NCBI GenBank assembly: GCA_020849275.1 | Contig: JADLGO010000021.1 | Coordinates: forward strand, 136,324 to 191,179 | Direction: 5' to 3' | Origin: Chthonomonadales bacterium | GTDB taxonomy: Bacteria > Armatimonadota > Chthonomonadetes > Chthonomonadales > CAJBBX01 | DNA length: 54,856 bases | In this document: one piece after another, positions 17,081-25,416 of the stretch | Layout: every line of letters begins with the position of its first letter | Numbering within the stretch: position 1 is the stretch's first letter | Program-made: the position numbers and the translations under genes | Notes under the pieces: model-generated | Told to the model about the DNA's origin: nothing | Database searches by the model: none | The model's input: only the letters and a program-made list of their open reading frames with translations

Positions 17081-18055
17081 ATGGGCCTGAGCGCGCCGGC
17101 GGCGGTGTTCGCAGCGGCATTCGCCGTTAGCGTGCTCGTGGGTGGGCCCTGCATCCGGGCCCTGCGCCGCGTCGGCGCTCGGCAGACGGTGTCGGCGAAT
17201 GCGCCCGCGGCGCACGCGGGCAAGCAGGGCACGCCGACGATGGGCGGCCTGATCCTCCTGGCCGGGCTGGTCGCGGCGGCGGCGCTGTCGGCGCAAGCCA
17301 CCGGCGACGCGGGGGCCGTGGCGGGCTTGCTCGGGGTGACGCTGGCGTTTGGAGCCATCGGGTTCCTGGACGACTACCTGAAGGCTGCGCGCGGCAAGAA
17401 CCTGGGGCTCATCGCGCGGCAGAAGCTGGCGCTGCAGTTCGCGGCCGCGACGGCATTCGCGCTGTGGCTGGCGGCGCAGCACCGGCCGGGTCAGTCGGTC
17501 CTGCTCGGCGCGGACCTGGGCGTGTGGTACTACGCTCTTGCGGCGCTGTTGCTGGTAGCCGTCTCGAACGCCGTGAATCTGGCGGATGGCCTGGACGGGT
17601 TGGCCGCGGGCATCTGCGGGCTCGTGGGCGTTGGCGTGGTGCTCGTGGCGGCGGGGCGCGTCGGCGCGATGACCGGAGCCGCGACCGCGGGGGCGTGCGC
17701 CGGCTTTCTATGGCACAACGCGCACCCGGCCGCGGTGTTCATGGGCGACACGGGCTCGCTTCCGCTGGGCGCCGCGCTGGCCGCGGCCGCGGTGCTCGCC
17801 AAGGGCGAGGTGGCGTTCCTCGGCCTGGCCGCCGTGCTCTGGCTGGAGATGGCGTCTGTCATCGTGCAGGTGAGCGTGTTCAAGTTGCGCCGGCGGCGGG
17901 GAGGGCTGGAGTATGCGCGCGCGCACCGGGTGTTCCGGCGCACGCCGCTGCATCACCACTTCGAGGAGCTGGGCTGGCCCGAAACGCGGGTCGTGCAGAG
18001 GTTCTGGCTCGCGACCGCGGTCGCCGTGGCGATCACGTTGTCGCTATGCGGTTGA
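17081..18055 (+). CDS. mraY: Phospho-N-acetylmuramoyl-pentapeptide-transferase MraY
   Basis: Integral membrane enzyme that makes lipid I from UDP-MurNAc-pentapeptide and undecaprenyl phosphate. I chose ATG 17081 (324 residues) because it places GTPTMGG at residue 50, as in Bacillus MraY; a TTG at 17054 would add nine residues. Motifs: DDYLKAARGKNLGL (aspartates), NAVNLADGLDGLAAG, FMGDTGSLPLG, and the histidine-rich TPLHHHFE near the C-terminus. About ten membrane helices. Neither start has a strong ribosome-binding site. Confidence 0.96.
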   Translation: MGLSAPAAVFAAAFAVSVLVGGPCIRALRRVGARQTVSANAPAAHAGKQGTPTMGGLILLAGLVAAAALSAQATGDAGAVAGLLGVTLAFGAIGFLDDYLKAARGKNLGLIARQKLALQFAAATAFALWLAAQHRPGQSVLLGADLGVWYYALAALLLVAVSNAVNLADGLDGLAAGICGLVGVGVVLVAAGRVGAMTGAATAGACAGFLWHNAHPAAVFMGDTGSLPLGAALAAAAVLAKGEVAFLGLAAVLWLEMASVIVQVSVFKLRRRRGGLEYARAHRVFRRTPLHHHFEELGWPETRVVQRFWLATAVAVAITLSLCG

Positions 18056-18111
18056 GCGGCGGCGGTACCGGGAAGGCAGGCTCCCGGGCTAGCCGCGAGG
18101 AGCGAACGCAC

Positions 18112-19524
18112 TTGGTGGCGACGTTGGAGACCAGCGAGTTTGCGGGACGCGACATCGCCGTCGTCGGGCTGGCGCGGACGGGCGTCGCGGCCGCGGTGCG
18201 CCTTGCCGGGCTCGGCGCGCGCGTCGTCGCGTCGGACGTGGCTCGCGGGCCGCAGTTGGCGGAGCACGCGGCAGCGGCGGAGCGCGCGGGGGCGGCCGTG
18301 CGGCTTGGCGCGTGCCCCGAGGAGGCGCTCGAGGGAGCCGAGATCGTGGTTACCTCGCCGGGAGTCGCCCGCGACTCCAGCGTACTGCGCCTTGCACGGG
18401 ATCGGGGACTGTCGATCCTGAGCGAGATCGAGGTCGCCTACCGCATCGCGCGCGCCCCGGTACTCGCCGTCACCGGCACGAACGGCAAGACGACGACCGC
18501 CATGCTGCTGGGTCATCTGCTGCGCGCCGCGGGTGAGCGAACCTGGGTAGCCGGCAATATCGCTGCCGACGATGTGAAGCAGACACTGATCGCCGCGGCG
18601 GCAGACGCCGGCGCCGAGGATGTGATCGTGGCCGAGGTAAGCTCGTTTCAACTCGAGTGGGTGGAGCGTTTCCGCCCCGAGATCGGCATCTTGACGAACA
18701 TCACTCCCGATCACCTGAACCGCCACGGCTCGTTCGAGGCCTACGCAGCGTGCAAGGAGCGGCTGTTCGCCGCTCAGCGGCCCGGCGACGTGGCGGTACT
18801 GAACGCAGTCAATGCGCCCGCGCGGCGGATCGGCGAACGCGTGCCCTCGCGCGTGATGTGGTTCGACCGTGGCCACAGTGGCGCCCGCGACCGCGCTCAT
18901 GTGCGCGACGGGGCGTTGTGCGTGCGGTGGGCTGGCGAGGAGGTCGATCTCTGTCGTGCCGCCGACCTGAAGGTTCCGGGTACGCACAACGTGGAGAACG
19001 CTCTCGCGGCGGCCGCCGCGGCGATCGCCTTCGGGGCGGACCCCGGGATGGTGGCCGCCGCGTTGGTCACCTTCGCCGGCGTCCCTCACCGCATGGAGCC
19101 CGTGGTCGAGCGCTGCGGCGTGCTCTACGTCAACAACTCGATGTGCACGAACACGGACGCAGCCGTACGGTCGCTCGCGGCGATGGACCGTCCCACCGTG
19201 GTCATCGCGGGTGGCCTCGACAAGGGTGCGGACTTCGCGCCCTTTGGCGCCGCCATCGCCCGGCACGCCCGCCATCTCGTGGTGATCGGTCAGGCGGCCG
19301 AGGCGATCTCCTCGGCGGCCCGCGCGAGCGGCTTCGACCGAGTCTCGCGGGCCGCCTCGATGGAGGAGGCGGTCCAGGAAGCGGCTCGGATCGCCGTCAC
19401 GGGCGACGCGGTCATGCTGACGCCAGCGTGCGCCAGTCAGGACATGTTCGCCGACTTCGAGGAGCGCGGCCGCGCGTTCCGGGAGGCCGCGCACCGGCTC
19501 CCGAGCCCCGGGGGTGCGCCGTGA
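18112..19524 (+). CDS. murD: UDP-N-acetylmuramoylalanine-D-glutamate ligase MurD
   Basis: Adds D-glutamate to UDP-MurNAc-L-Ala. 470 residues from TTG 18112, chosen because GAGGAG lies nine bases upstream; the GTG at 18115 or an ATG at 18046 overlapping mraY are alternatives. The N-terminal Rossmann domain begins RDIAVVGLARTGVAAAVRLA; the ATP motif GTNGKTTT has K126; FQLEWVERFRPEIGILTNITPDHLNRHGS is the central-domain signature; MLTPACASQDMFADFEERGRAF is the C-terminal motif. The stop overlaps the ftsW start (GTGA). Confidence 0.95.
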   Translation: MVATLETSEFAGRDIAVVGLARTGVAAAVRLAGLGARVVASDVARGPQLAEHAAAAERAGAAVRLGACPEEALEGAEIVVTSPGVARDSSVLRLARDRGLSILSEIEVAYRIARAPVLAVTGTNGKTTTAMLLGHLLRAAGERTWVAGNIAADDVKQTLIAAAADAGAEDVIVAEVSSFQLEWVERFRPEIGILTNITPDHLNRHGSFEAYAACKERLFAAQRPGDVAVLNAVNAPARRIGERVPSRVMWFDRGHSGARDRAHVRDGALCVRWAGEEVDLCRAADLKVPGTHNVENALAAAAAAIAFGADPGMVAAALVTFAGVPHRMEPVVERCGVLYVNNSMCTNTDAAVRSLAAMDRPTVVIAGGLDKGADFAPFGAAIARHARHLVVIGQAAEAISSAARASGFDRVSRAASMEEAVQEAARIAVTGDAVMLTPACASQDMFADFEERGRAFREAAHRLPSPGGAP

Positions 19525-20705
19525 GCGGGCGAGCGCCGCGGCGCAGGCTGCACATCGACAGCGCACTGCTGCATCTGACCCTGGCGCTGCTGGTGGTCGG
19601 CGTCGCCGCAGTGTTCGATGCGAGCTACGCTCGCTCGCTTGACGCGAGATCGATCGGCTATGACGGCTTCCACTACCTGAAGCGTCAGGCGGTCTTCGCC
19701 GCGGTCGGCATCGCGGTGATGCTCCTCGCGATGCACATCGGCACCGCGACGCTGCGGCGCCTGGCGGTCCCGCTCCTGGGCGTCGCCATCGCCGGGCTGA
19801 TCGCCGTCTGGCTACCGGTGGTCGGCATCGAGGACGGCGGCGCCAACCGGTGGGTGGGCTGGGGGCCGATTCGCGCGCAGCCGTCCGAGTTCGCCAAGCT
19901 GGCGCTCGTGCTCTATCTGGCGGCGCTCGTGTCGCGTCGGGGCTACCCGATCCGCGATCTGCGCGAGGGCTTTCTGCCCCCGCTCTTCGTCGTCGTCGTC
20001 GTCGCCGCGCTCATCGAGCGCGAGCCCGACCTTGGCACCGCGCTCGTGGTAGCGCTCACGGGCCTCACCGTGCTCTTCACGGCCGGCGCACGCGCCCGGC
20101 ACATCGGCGCCATCGCGGCGATCGGGCTGGTTGCGGTCGTCCTGGCCACCGTGACGCACCCGTACCGCATCGACCGCGTGCGGGTTCTGCTGGACCCGAG
20201 CGTCGATCCGCTTAACGCTGGCTTTCAGGTTCGGCACGGACTGATCGCCGTCGGGTCGGGCGGGCTGACCGGTCAGGGCATCGGCGCGGGACGGGAGAAG
20301 TACTTCTTGCCGGCCTTCAACACCGACTACATCTTCGCGACGGTGGCCGAGGAGACCGGGCTGATCGGCAGCCTGCTCGTCGTCGCGCTCCTCGGCGGCC
20401 TTGGGATGCGTGCCTTCGTGGTGGCGCGCAGACACGGCGAACCGTTCGGGCAGCTCGTAGCGGTCGGCATCGCATCGATGATCTGCTGGCAGGGGCTCAT
20501 CAACATCGCGGTCGTGACCGGTTGCGTTCCGGCCACGGGCGTCCCGCTCCCCTTCGTCAGCTATGGCGGCTCCTCACTCGTGCTGCTGCTTGGCGGGGTC
20601 GGGCTTCTTCTGGGCATCGCTAGCCAATCGGCGATGCCCGGCGCGCGGACGATTCCGGGGCCGCGCGGCCGGGCGGCGCCGCCGCGCGGGAGGCGCAGCG
20701 CGTGA
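19521..20705 (+). CDS. ftsW: Septal peptidoglycan polymerase FtsW (SEDS family)
   Basis: Polytopic glycosyltransferase that polymerises lipid II at the septum with FtsI. 394 residues, about ten membrane helices, GTG start overlapping the murD stop. SEDS signatures: the segment VGWGPIRAQPSEFAKLAL, the loop EKYFLPAFNTDYIFATVAEE containing the conserved glutamates, and TGVPLPFVSYGGSS near the C-terminus. The C-terminal tail is arginine-rich and cytoplasmic. Its stop overlaps the murG GTG, giving three successive 4-base couplings murD-ftsW-murG-murC. Confidence 0.96.
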   Translation: MSGRAPRRRLHIDSALLHLTLALLVVGVAAVFDASYARSLDARSIGYDGFHYLKRQAVFAAVGIAVMLLAMHIGTATLRRLAVPLLGVAIAGLIAVWLPVVGIEDGGANRWVGWGPIRAQPSEFAKLALVLYLAALVSRRGYPIRDLREGFLPPLFVVVVVAALIEREPDLGTALVVALTGLTVLFTAGARARHIGAIAAIGLVAVVLATVTHPYRIDRVRVLLDPSVDPLNAGFQVRHGLIAVGSGGLTGQGIGAGREKYFLPAFNTDYIFATVAEETGLIGSLLVVALLGGLGMRAFVVARRHGEPFGQLVAVGIASMICWQGLINIAVVTGCVPATGVPLPFVSYGGSSLVLLLGGVGLLLGIASQSAMPGARTIPGPRGRAAPPRGRRSA

Positions 20706-21853
20706 GAGCGCTGCGCGCCGTGGTGACGGGCGGGGGCACCGGGGGACATATCTACCCGGCGCTCGCCGTCGTTGACGCGCTGCGCGATGCGCCCGGTGGC
20801 GCCGACGTGCGGTACGTCGGCGGGGTGAGCGGCATGGAGGCGCGCATCGTTCCCGCGGCAGGGGTGCCGTTCGTGGGAATTACGACGCGCAAGCTGCGCA
20901 AGCTGGCGAGCCCGGGCACGGTGGGCGTGCTGCTGGCGCTACTCCGCGGGTACCGCGAGGCGCGCGCGCTGGTCGACGTGTTTCGGCCGGACGTCGTGCT
21001 CGGCGCCGGCGGCTACGTGGCCGCGGCCACCGTGATGGCCGCCGCGCGTGCCGGTGTGCCCACGGCGATCCATGAGCAGAACGCGGTCATCGGCCGCACC
21101 AACCGGCTGCTCGCGCGCTGGGCTCGCTGCGTGTGCGTATCGTTCGAGGAGAGCCTCGCCGCCTTCCCGGCCGGTCGCACCGTCCTGACGGGCGTGCCGG
21201 TGCGCGCCGGCATCGTGAGCGAGGCGCCGCAGGAGGAGGCGCGGGTCGGCCTTGGTCTACGGCCAGGTGCTTTCACGCTCCTCGTGCTCGGAGGGAGTCA
21301 GGGAGCACGGGCGCTGAACGCGCTCGTTCCGGAGGCGGCGGAGCGGCTGGAGGAAGGTGTGCAGGTGGTGCACCAGACCGGCGAGCGCGAGGCCGCGACG
21401 GTCGAGGAGCGCGCGAGCGCGCTGCGCGCCGTCGGGCGAGCGTACGTTGTCCGGCCGTACCTGGACGCGCCGGAGTTCGCACTGGCCTATCGCGCGGCCG
21501 ATCTGGTGGTCTGCCGATGCGGTGCGTCGACTCTGGCCGAGGTGACGGCGAACGGGCTTCCCTCGCTGCTGGTGCCGTACCCGGCGGCCTACGCCGACCA
21601 TCAGACGGCCAACGCGCGGGCCATCGAGCGTGCCGGGGCGGGTGTCCTGCTGCCGGAAGGTACCCTGACGGCGGAGGCGCTGGCGGAGCGCATTGAGGGG
21701 TTGCGGAGGGACGCGGCGACGCGCGCGAGCATGGCTGACCGCAGTCGCGCGTTGGCGCGGCCGCACGCGGCGCGCGACGTATGCCGGGCGGCGACCGCTC
21801 TGGTGGCGGGGCGCGGCTCCGCCGCGGCGGGAGCGGCGGTAGGGCAGACATGA
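20702..21853 (+). CDS. murG: Lipid II synthase MurG
   Basis: Peripheral membrane GT28 enzyme that transfers GlcNAc to lipid I. 383 residues, GTG start. The N-terminal glycine-rich loop GGGTGGHIYPALAVVDAL, the second loop VLGAGGYVAAATVMAA, the AIHEQNAVIGRTNRLLA motif, and the donor-binding LVVCRCGASTLAEVTANGLPSLLVPYP are all present. The family normally has RAGA at this last site; RCGA here is a small variation. The stop overlaps the murC ATG. Confidence 0.96.
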   Translation: MRALRAVVTGGGTGGHIYPALAVVDALRDAPGGADVRYVGGVSGMEARIVPAAGVPFVGITTRKLRKLASPGTVGVLLALLRGYREARALVDVFRPDVVLGAGGYVAAATVMAAARAGVPTAIHEQNAVIGRTNRLLARWARCVCVSFEESLAAFPAGRTVLTGVPVRAGIVSEAPQEEARVGLGLRPGAFTLLVLGGSQGARALNALVPEAAERLEEGVQVVHQTGEREAATVEERASALRAVGRAYVVRPYLDAPEFALAYRAADLVVCRCGASTLAEVTANGLPSLLVPYPAAYADHQTANARAIERAGAGVLLPEGTLTAEALAERIEGLRRDAATRASMADRSRALARPHAARDVCRAATALVAGRGSAAAGAAVGQT

Positions 21854-23271
21854 CACACATGCATTTCGTTGGAATCGGCGGTGCGGGGATGAGCGGGCTG
21901 GCGCACATCGCGCTGGCGCGCGGCCACCGCGTCACCGGCTCCGATGCGTGTGAGAGCGCCGCCACGCGGCGGCTGCGAGAGCGTGGCGCCCAGATCGCCA
22001 TCGGCCAGTCCGCACCGAACGTCCTCAACGACCTGCCCGACCTGGTGGTGGTCTCCGCCGCCATTGGCTGCGGCGACGAGGAGGTGGCGGCCGCGCGCGC
22101 GGCCGGCGTGCCGATCGTGAGTCGGGCGGCGCATCTGGGAACGCTGATGGCCGAGCATCGTGGCCCGCGCATTGGCGTCACCGGGACGCATGGCAAGACG
22201 ACGACCACCGCCATGCTCGCGGAGATTCTGCGGGCGGGCGCGCTCGACCCGACCGTGCTGATCGGCGGCGACTACGCGCCGATCGGCGGCAACGTGATGT
22301 TGGGGGGAGGCGGCTCGTTCCTGACGGAGGCCTGCGAGGCGTACGAGTCGTTTCTTGAGCTCGCGCCGGATATCGGGGTGGTGACGAACGTGGACGCCGA
22401 TCACCTCGACCACTACGGAACATCGGAGCGCGTCGACGCGGCGTACGCGGCGTTCGCACGCCGCGTACGCCCGGGCGGCGTTCTGGTCTGGTGCGCCGAT
22501 GATCCCGGCTGCCGGCGCCTGGTCGCGGCCGCGTCGGAGGTGGGTGGACCGCGGCGGGTGTCGTTCGGCGTCGCCGAGGACGCCGACCTGCGCGGGGTGG
22601 ATGTGGCGATTGGCGGACGCGGGTCACGCTTCGCGGTGGAGCGAGGCGGCGAGCGTCTGGGCTCCGCGATGGTCGCGGTGCCCGGTGCCCACAATGTGCT
22701 CAACGCGCTCGGCGCCGCGACGGCGGCGCTCGAAGCCGGCGTGGCGTGGCCGTGCGTGGTGGAGGGCCTGTCCCGGTTCGGCGGCGTCGGACGGCGGTTT
22801 GAGCAACTGGGCGAAGCCGGCGGCGTGACCGTCGTGGACGACTACGCACACCACCCGGCCGAGATCCGCGCGACCATCAGCGCCGCGCGCACGGTGTTCC
22901 CGGGCCGGCGGCTCGTGGTGGTCTTTCAGCCGCACCTCTACAGTCGGACCCGCGACTTCCTAGACGGGTTCGCCGAGGAGCTCTCATCGGCGGACGCGGT
23001 GCTCGTCACGGGCGTCTACGCAGCGCGCGAGCGGCCGATCGAGGGGCTTCGGGTGTCGGACATCGTGCGCGGCGTGGGCGAGCGGTCGCCCTCGAAGACC
23101 GCCATTTTCCTGCCGGACAAGCACGACGCCGTGGGGGCGCTCGCCTGGGTAACGCGCCCGGGGGACGTCGTCCTCGTGATGGGCGCTGGCGACATCCGTG
23201 AGGTGGGCGAGGAGTTCGTCTGCGCGGGGCGCGCTTCCGGGGAAGGATGCGGCGATGCGCCCGGCGATTGA
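21850..23271 (+). CDS. murC: UDP-N-acetylmuramate-L-alanine ligase MurC
   Basis: First Mur ligase, attaching L-alanine to UDP-MurNAc. 473 residues from ATG 21850 (ATGA overlap with murG), start MTHMHFVGIGGAGMSGLAHIA, a typical MurC N-terminus. The ATP motif is GTHGKTTT with K116; FLELAPDIGVVTNVDADHLDHYG and VVDDYAHHPAEIRATI follow. murB, which usually follows murC, is missing here; ftsQ starts 17 bases before the murC stop. Confidence 0.96.
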   Translation: MTHMHFVGIGGAGMSGLAHIALARGHRVTGSDACESAATRRLRERGAQIAIGQSAPNVLNDLPDLVVVSAAIGCGDEEVAAARAAGVPIVSRAAHLGTLMAEHRGPRIGVTGTHGKTTTTAMLAEILRAGALDPTVLIGGDYAPIGGNVMLGGGGSFLTEACEAYESFLELAPDIGVVTNVDADHLDHYGTSERVDAAYAAFARRVRPGGVLVWCADDPGCRRLVAAASEVGGPRRVSFGVAEDADLRGVDVAIGGRGSRFAVERGGERLGSAMVAVPGAHNVLNALGAATAALEAGVAWPCVVEGLSRFGGVGRRFEQLGEAGGVTVVDDYAHHPAEIRATISAARTVFPGRRLVVVFQPHLYSRTRDFLDGFAEELSSADAVLVTGVYAARERPIEGLRVSDIVRGVGERSPSKTAIFLPDKHDAVGALAWVTRPGDVVLVMGAGDIREVGEEFVCAGRASGEGCGDAPGD

Positions 23272-24208
23272 TGGCTCGGCCTCGCGGCGCGGTCGAGCCG
23301 CCGATGCCGCCCGCGCTCATCGCGCCGTGGTGCGCCGCCCGGCGCCCAGCCGCCGGCGCGTGCGTAGGCGCATTCTGTGGCTCCTGGGCTTGCTCTGCGC
23401 GGTCGTCAGCGTGCGAGCGGTCCTGACAACGCCGCTACTCTACGTGCGCCGGGTCGTGGTGACCGGCACCGCCGGTCTGCTGACGGCGGAGCGCGAGGCG
23501 ATCCGGGCCCGCGCCGCGGTGCCGCCACGCACCGGACTGGTGCGGGCGCCGCTCGGCCACATCGCCGCCGCCGTGAGCGGGTCGCCGATCGTCGCCTCGG
23601 CCACCGTGTCGCGGCACTGGCCGGATCGGCTGGATGTGCATGTACGGCCGCGCGTGCCCATCGCGCTGCTCGAGTCGCCCTCGGGCCGGTGGGAACTCGA
23701 CGAGGCGGCGGTCGCGGTCCGCGCCGCGCGCGCCGATGCGGCCCTGCCGCGGATCCTCTACACGCCGGCCCGCGCCGTGCGGGTGGGGGAGAGGCTCGAC
23801 GACCCCGCCGTCGTGGGAGCCGTCGCGGCGGCGCTGGCGAGCGGGACGCCTCCGGCGATGCGGATTCGCGAAATTGAAGTTGACCCGAATGCGAATATGT
23901 GTTTGAATATGTCGGATCAGGTCGTCGTTACGCTGGGTCAGACGGACGACCTGGCGACCAAGTTGGCGCTTCTGCGCCGAGCGTACGAGGTGGAGCCGAA
24001 CATCGCGGCACGCGTGGCGACGATCGATCTCCGCTGCCCGCAGGCGACGGCCTGCACGCCCCGCATGGCAGCGCACGAGGGAGCCGCCGGCTCCTCGATG
24101 GGCCGCGGTTCGCGAGTACCGCGGTCTCGACCGGATCCCCGTTCAGCGGAAGGCGACGCGCCGGCGCTGGCGCGCGCCCGCCCTGACGGGATCCAGACGG
24201 CAAGATGA
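23255..24208 (+). CDS. ftsQ: FtsQ/DivIB-like cell division protein
   Basis: Bitopic divisome scaffold, 317 residues from ATG 23255 (GGGGAAGGA about seven bases upstream). A basic cytoplasmic N-terminus of about 50 residues, one membrane helix (RRRILWLLGLLCAVVSVRAV), then a POTRA-type domain (YVRRVVVTGTAGLLTAEREA and ASATVSRHWPDRLDVHVRPRVPIAL). The C-terminal 60 residues are low-complexity and basic. Codons 206-220 (IEVDPNANMCLNMSD region) are strikingly AT-rich compared with the rest of the operon; see the internal promoter entry. Position after murC supports the call. Confidence 0.88.
   Translation: MRPAIDGSASRRGRAADAARAHRAVVRRPAPSRRRVRRRILWLLGLLCAVVSVRAVLTTPLLYVRRVVVTGTAGLLTAEREAIRARAAVPPRTGLVRAPLGHIAAAVSGSPIVASATVSRHWPDRLDVHVRPRVPIALLESPSGRWELDEAAVAVRAARADAALPRILYTPARAVRVGERLDDPAVVGAVAAALASGTPPAMRIREIEVDPNANMCLNMSDQVVVTLGQTDDLATKLALLRRAYEVEPNIAARVATIDLRCPQATACTPRMAAHEGAAGSSMGRGSRVPRSRPDPRSAEGDAPALARARPDGIQTAR
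23880..23908 (+). promoter_or_regulatory. Possible internal promoter in ftsQ for DUF881-sbp-ftsA-ftsZ
   Basis: TTGACC (23880-23885), 17-base spacer, TTGAAT (23903-23908), inside an AT-rich stretch of about 50 bases that stands out in the GC-rich operon. Known internal ftsA/ftsZ promoters of other bacteria also lie within ftsQ. The -10 matches only four of six bases, so this is tentative. Confidence 0.4.
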
Positions 24209-24987
24209 ACGTGTTCACGTCGCGTCAACGACATCAACCCTGGGTCTGGCAGGTCACTGCCCTGTGCTTCATGCTGGGCATGCTGGTCGCCGGCTCGCTG
24301 CAGACGGTCAGCATCGTCGGCCGGACGGGTTTCGGCGGCTATCGCACCGGCGTGCCCCCGCCCGGCGCCGCCGCGCACACGGCGACCGTGCAGAAGCTCG
24401 AGAAGGAGATCGCCGACCTGCGAGAGCGCGCCACGAAGCTCGAGAACAGTCTGGCCAAGGGCAATGACCAGCTCAAGACGCTCAACGACGAGCTTCAGAA
24501 GGACAAGCTGCTCGCCGGCCTCACCGAGGTGAAGGGCCCGGGCATCGATCTCGTCCTGGTCGACAGCGAGAAACGGCCGCCGTCCAACCGCGCGTTCGAC
24601 GCCGACAAGTACATCATTCACGATGTGGACCTTCAGCAGGTGGTCAACGAGCTCTGGGCCTCGGGCGCGGAGGCCATCGCCATAAGCAACCAGCGGGTGA
24701 CGAGCCGGACCTCGATCCGGTGCGTCGGGCCCACGATCCAGGTCAACGGCGTGCCGGTGTCGCCGCCCTACAGCATCGCCGCGATCGGCGATCCGAGCAC
24801 GCTCGCCGGAGCGCTGAACCTGCCCTACGGCGTGCTGGACGGCCTGAGGCGCTACGACCCGGCCATGTTCAAGCTCGAGAAGAGGCAAAAACTCGTGTTG
24901 CCCGCCTTCACCGGTAGCACGGAGACGCGGTACGCCAGGCCCGTAGTCGACGGCGAGAGCGCCGGAAGTGGACCGAAGCGCAGATGA
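24205..24987 (+). CDS. DUF881 family protein (YlxW/YlxX-like)
   Basis: 260 residues; ATG overlaps the ftsQ stop (ATGA). One N-terminal membrane helix (VTALCFMLGMLVAGSLQTV) is followed by a coiled coil (QKLEKEIADLRERATKLENSL, residues about 62-100) and the extracytoplasmic DUF881 domain, with KGPGIDLVLVD, ELWASGAEAIAISNQRVT and SIRCVGPTIQVNG. In Bacillus two DUF881 genes (ylxW, ylxX) lie between divIB and sbp; here there is one. The molecular role is unknown, but the conserved place in division clusters suggests a divisome accessory protein. Confidence 0.93.
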   Translation: MNVFTSRQRHQPWVWQVTALCFMLGMLVAGSLQTVSIVGRTGFGGYRTGVPPPGAAAHTATVQKLEKEIADLRERATKLENSLAKGNDQLKTLNDELQKDKLLAGLTEVKGPGIDLVLVDSEKRPPSNRAFDADKYIIHDVDLQQVVNELWASGAEAIAISNQRVTSRTSIRCVGPTIQVNGVPVSPPYSIAAIGDPSTLAGALNLPYGVLDGLRRYDPAMFKLEKRQKLVLPAFTGSTETRYARPVVDGESAGSGPKRR

Positions 24988-25364
24988 CGGGAGCATTGCC
25001 GGTCCTGGGCTTGCTCGTGGGCTTCGGGTTCGGCTGGTTGGTGTTTTCGGCCCTGCACGTGTCGGGAGAGTTGGCCACCCTCTACGCGCCCTATCTATCG
25101 CTGGCGACGCTCGCGGGGCTCGACACGGTGTTGGGCGGCATTCGGGCGGGCATCGAGGGGCGGTTCCAGGACGACATCTTCGTGAGCGGGTTCGTGCTCA
25201 ACACGCTGCTCGCGGCCGGCCTGGCGCTGCTTGGCGACAAGATCGGCGTGGACCTCTTCCTGGCGGCGGTCGTGGCGCTCGGGACGCGCGTGTTCCTCAA
25301 CCTGTCACTGATTCGCCGATACTACTTGACGAAGGCTGCCCTCAGCAAGCGAAGAGAGCAGTGA
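24984..25364 (+). CDS. sbp: Small basic protein Sbp (DUF1290)
   Basis: 126-residue membrane protein, ATG overlapping the DUF881 stop. Helices at LPVLGLLVGFGFGWLVF, SLATLAGLDTVLGGIRAGIE, FVLNTLLAAGLALLGDKIG and VDLFLAAVVALGTRVFLNL; the tail YYLTKAALSKRREQ is basic. The segment YAPYLSLATLAGLDTVLGG is the family signature. It sits immediately before ftsA as in Bacillus. Function unknown; conserved with DUF881 and FtsA/FtsZ. Confidence 0.93.
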   Translation: MTGALPVLGLLVGFGFGWLVFSALHVSGELATLYAPYLSLATLAGLDTVLGGIRAGIEGRFQDDIFVSGFVLNTLLAAGLALLGDKIGVDLFLAAVVALGTRVFLNLSLIRRYYLTKAALSKRREQ

Positions 25365-25416
25365 GCGGAACCGGTCGCCGCGATGAGCGGCCGCGGGACC
25401 GCAATGGGGGATCGGG

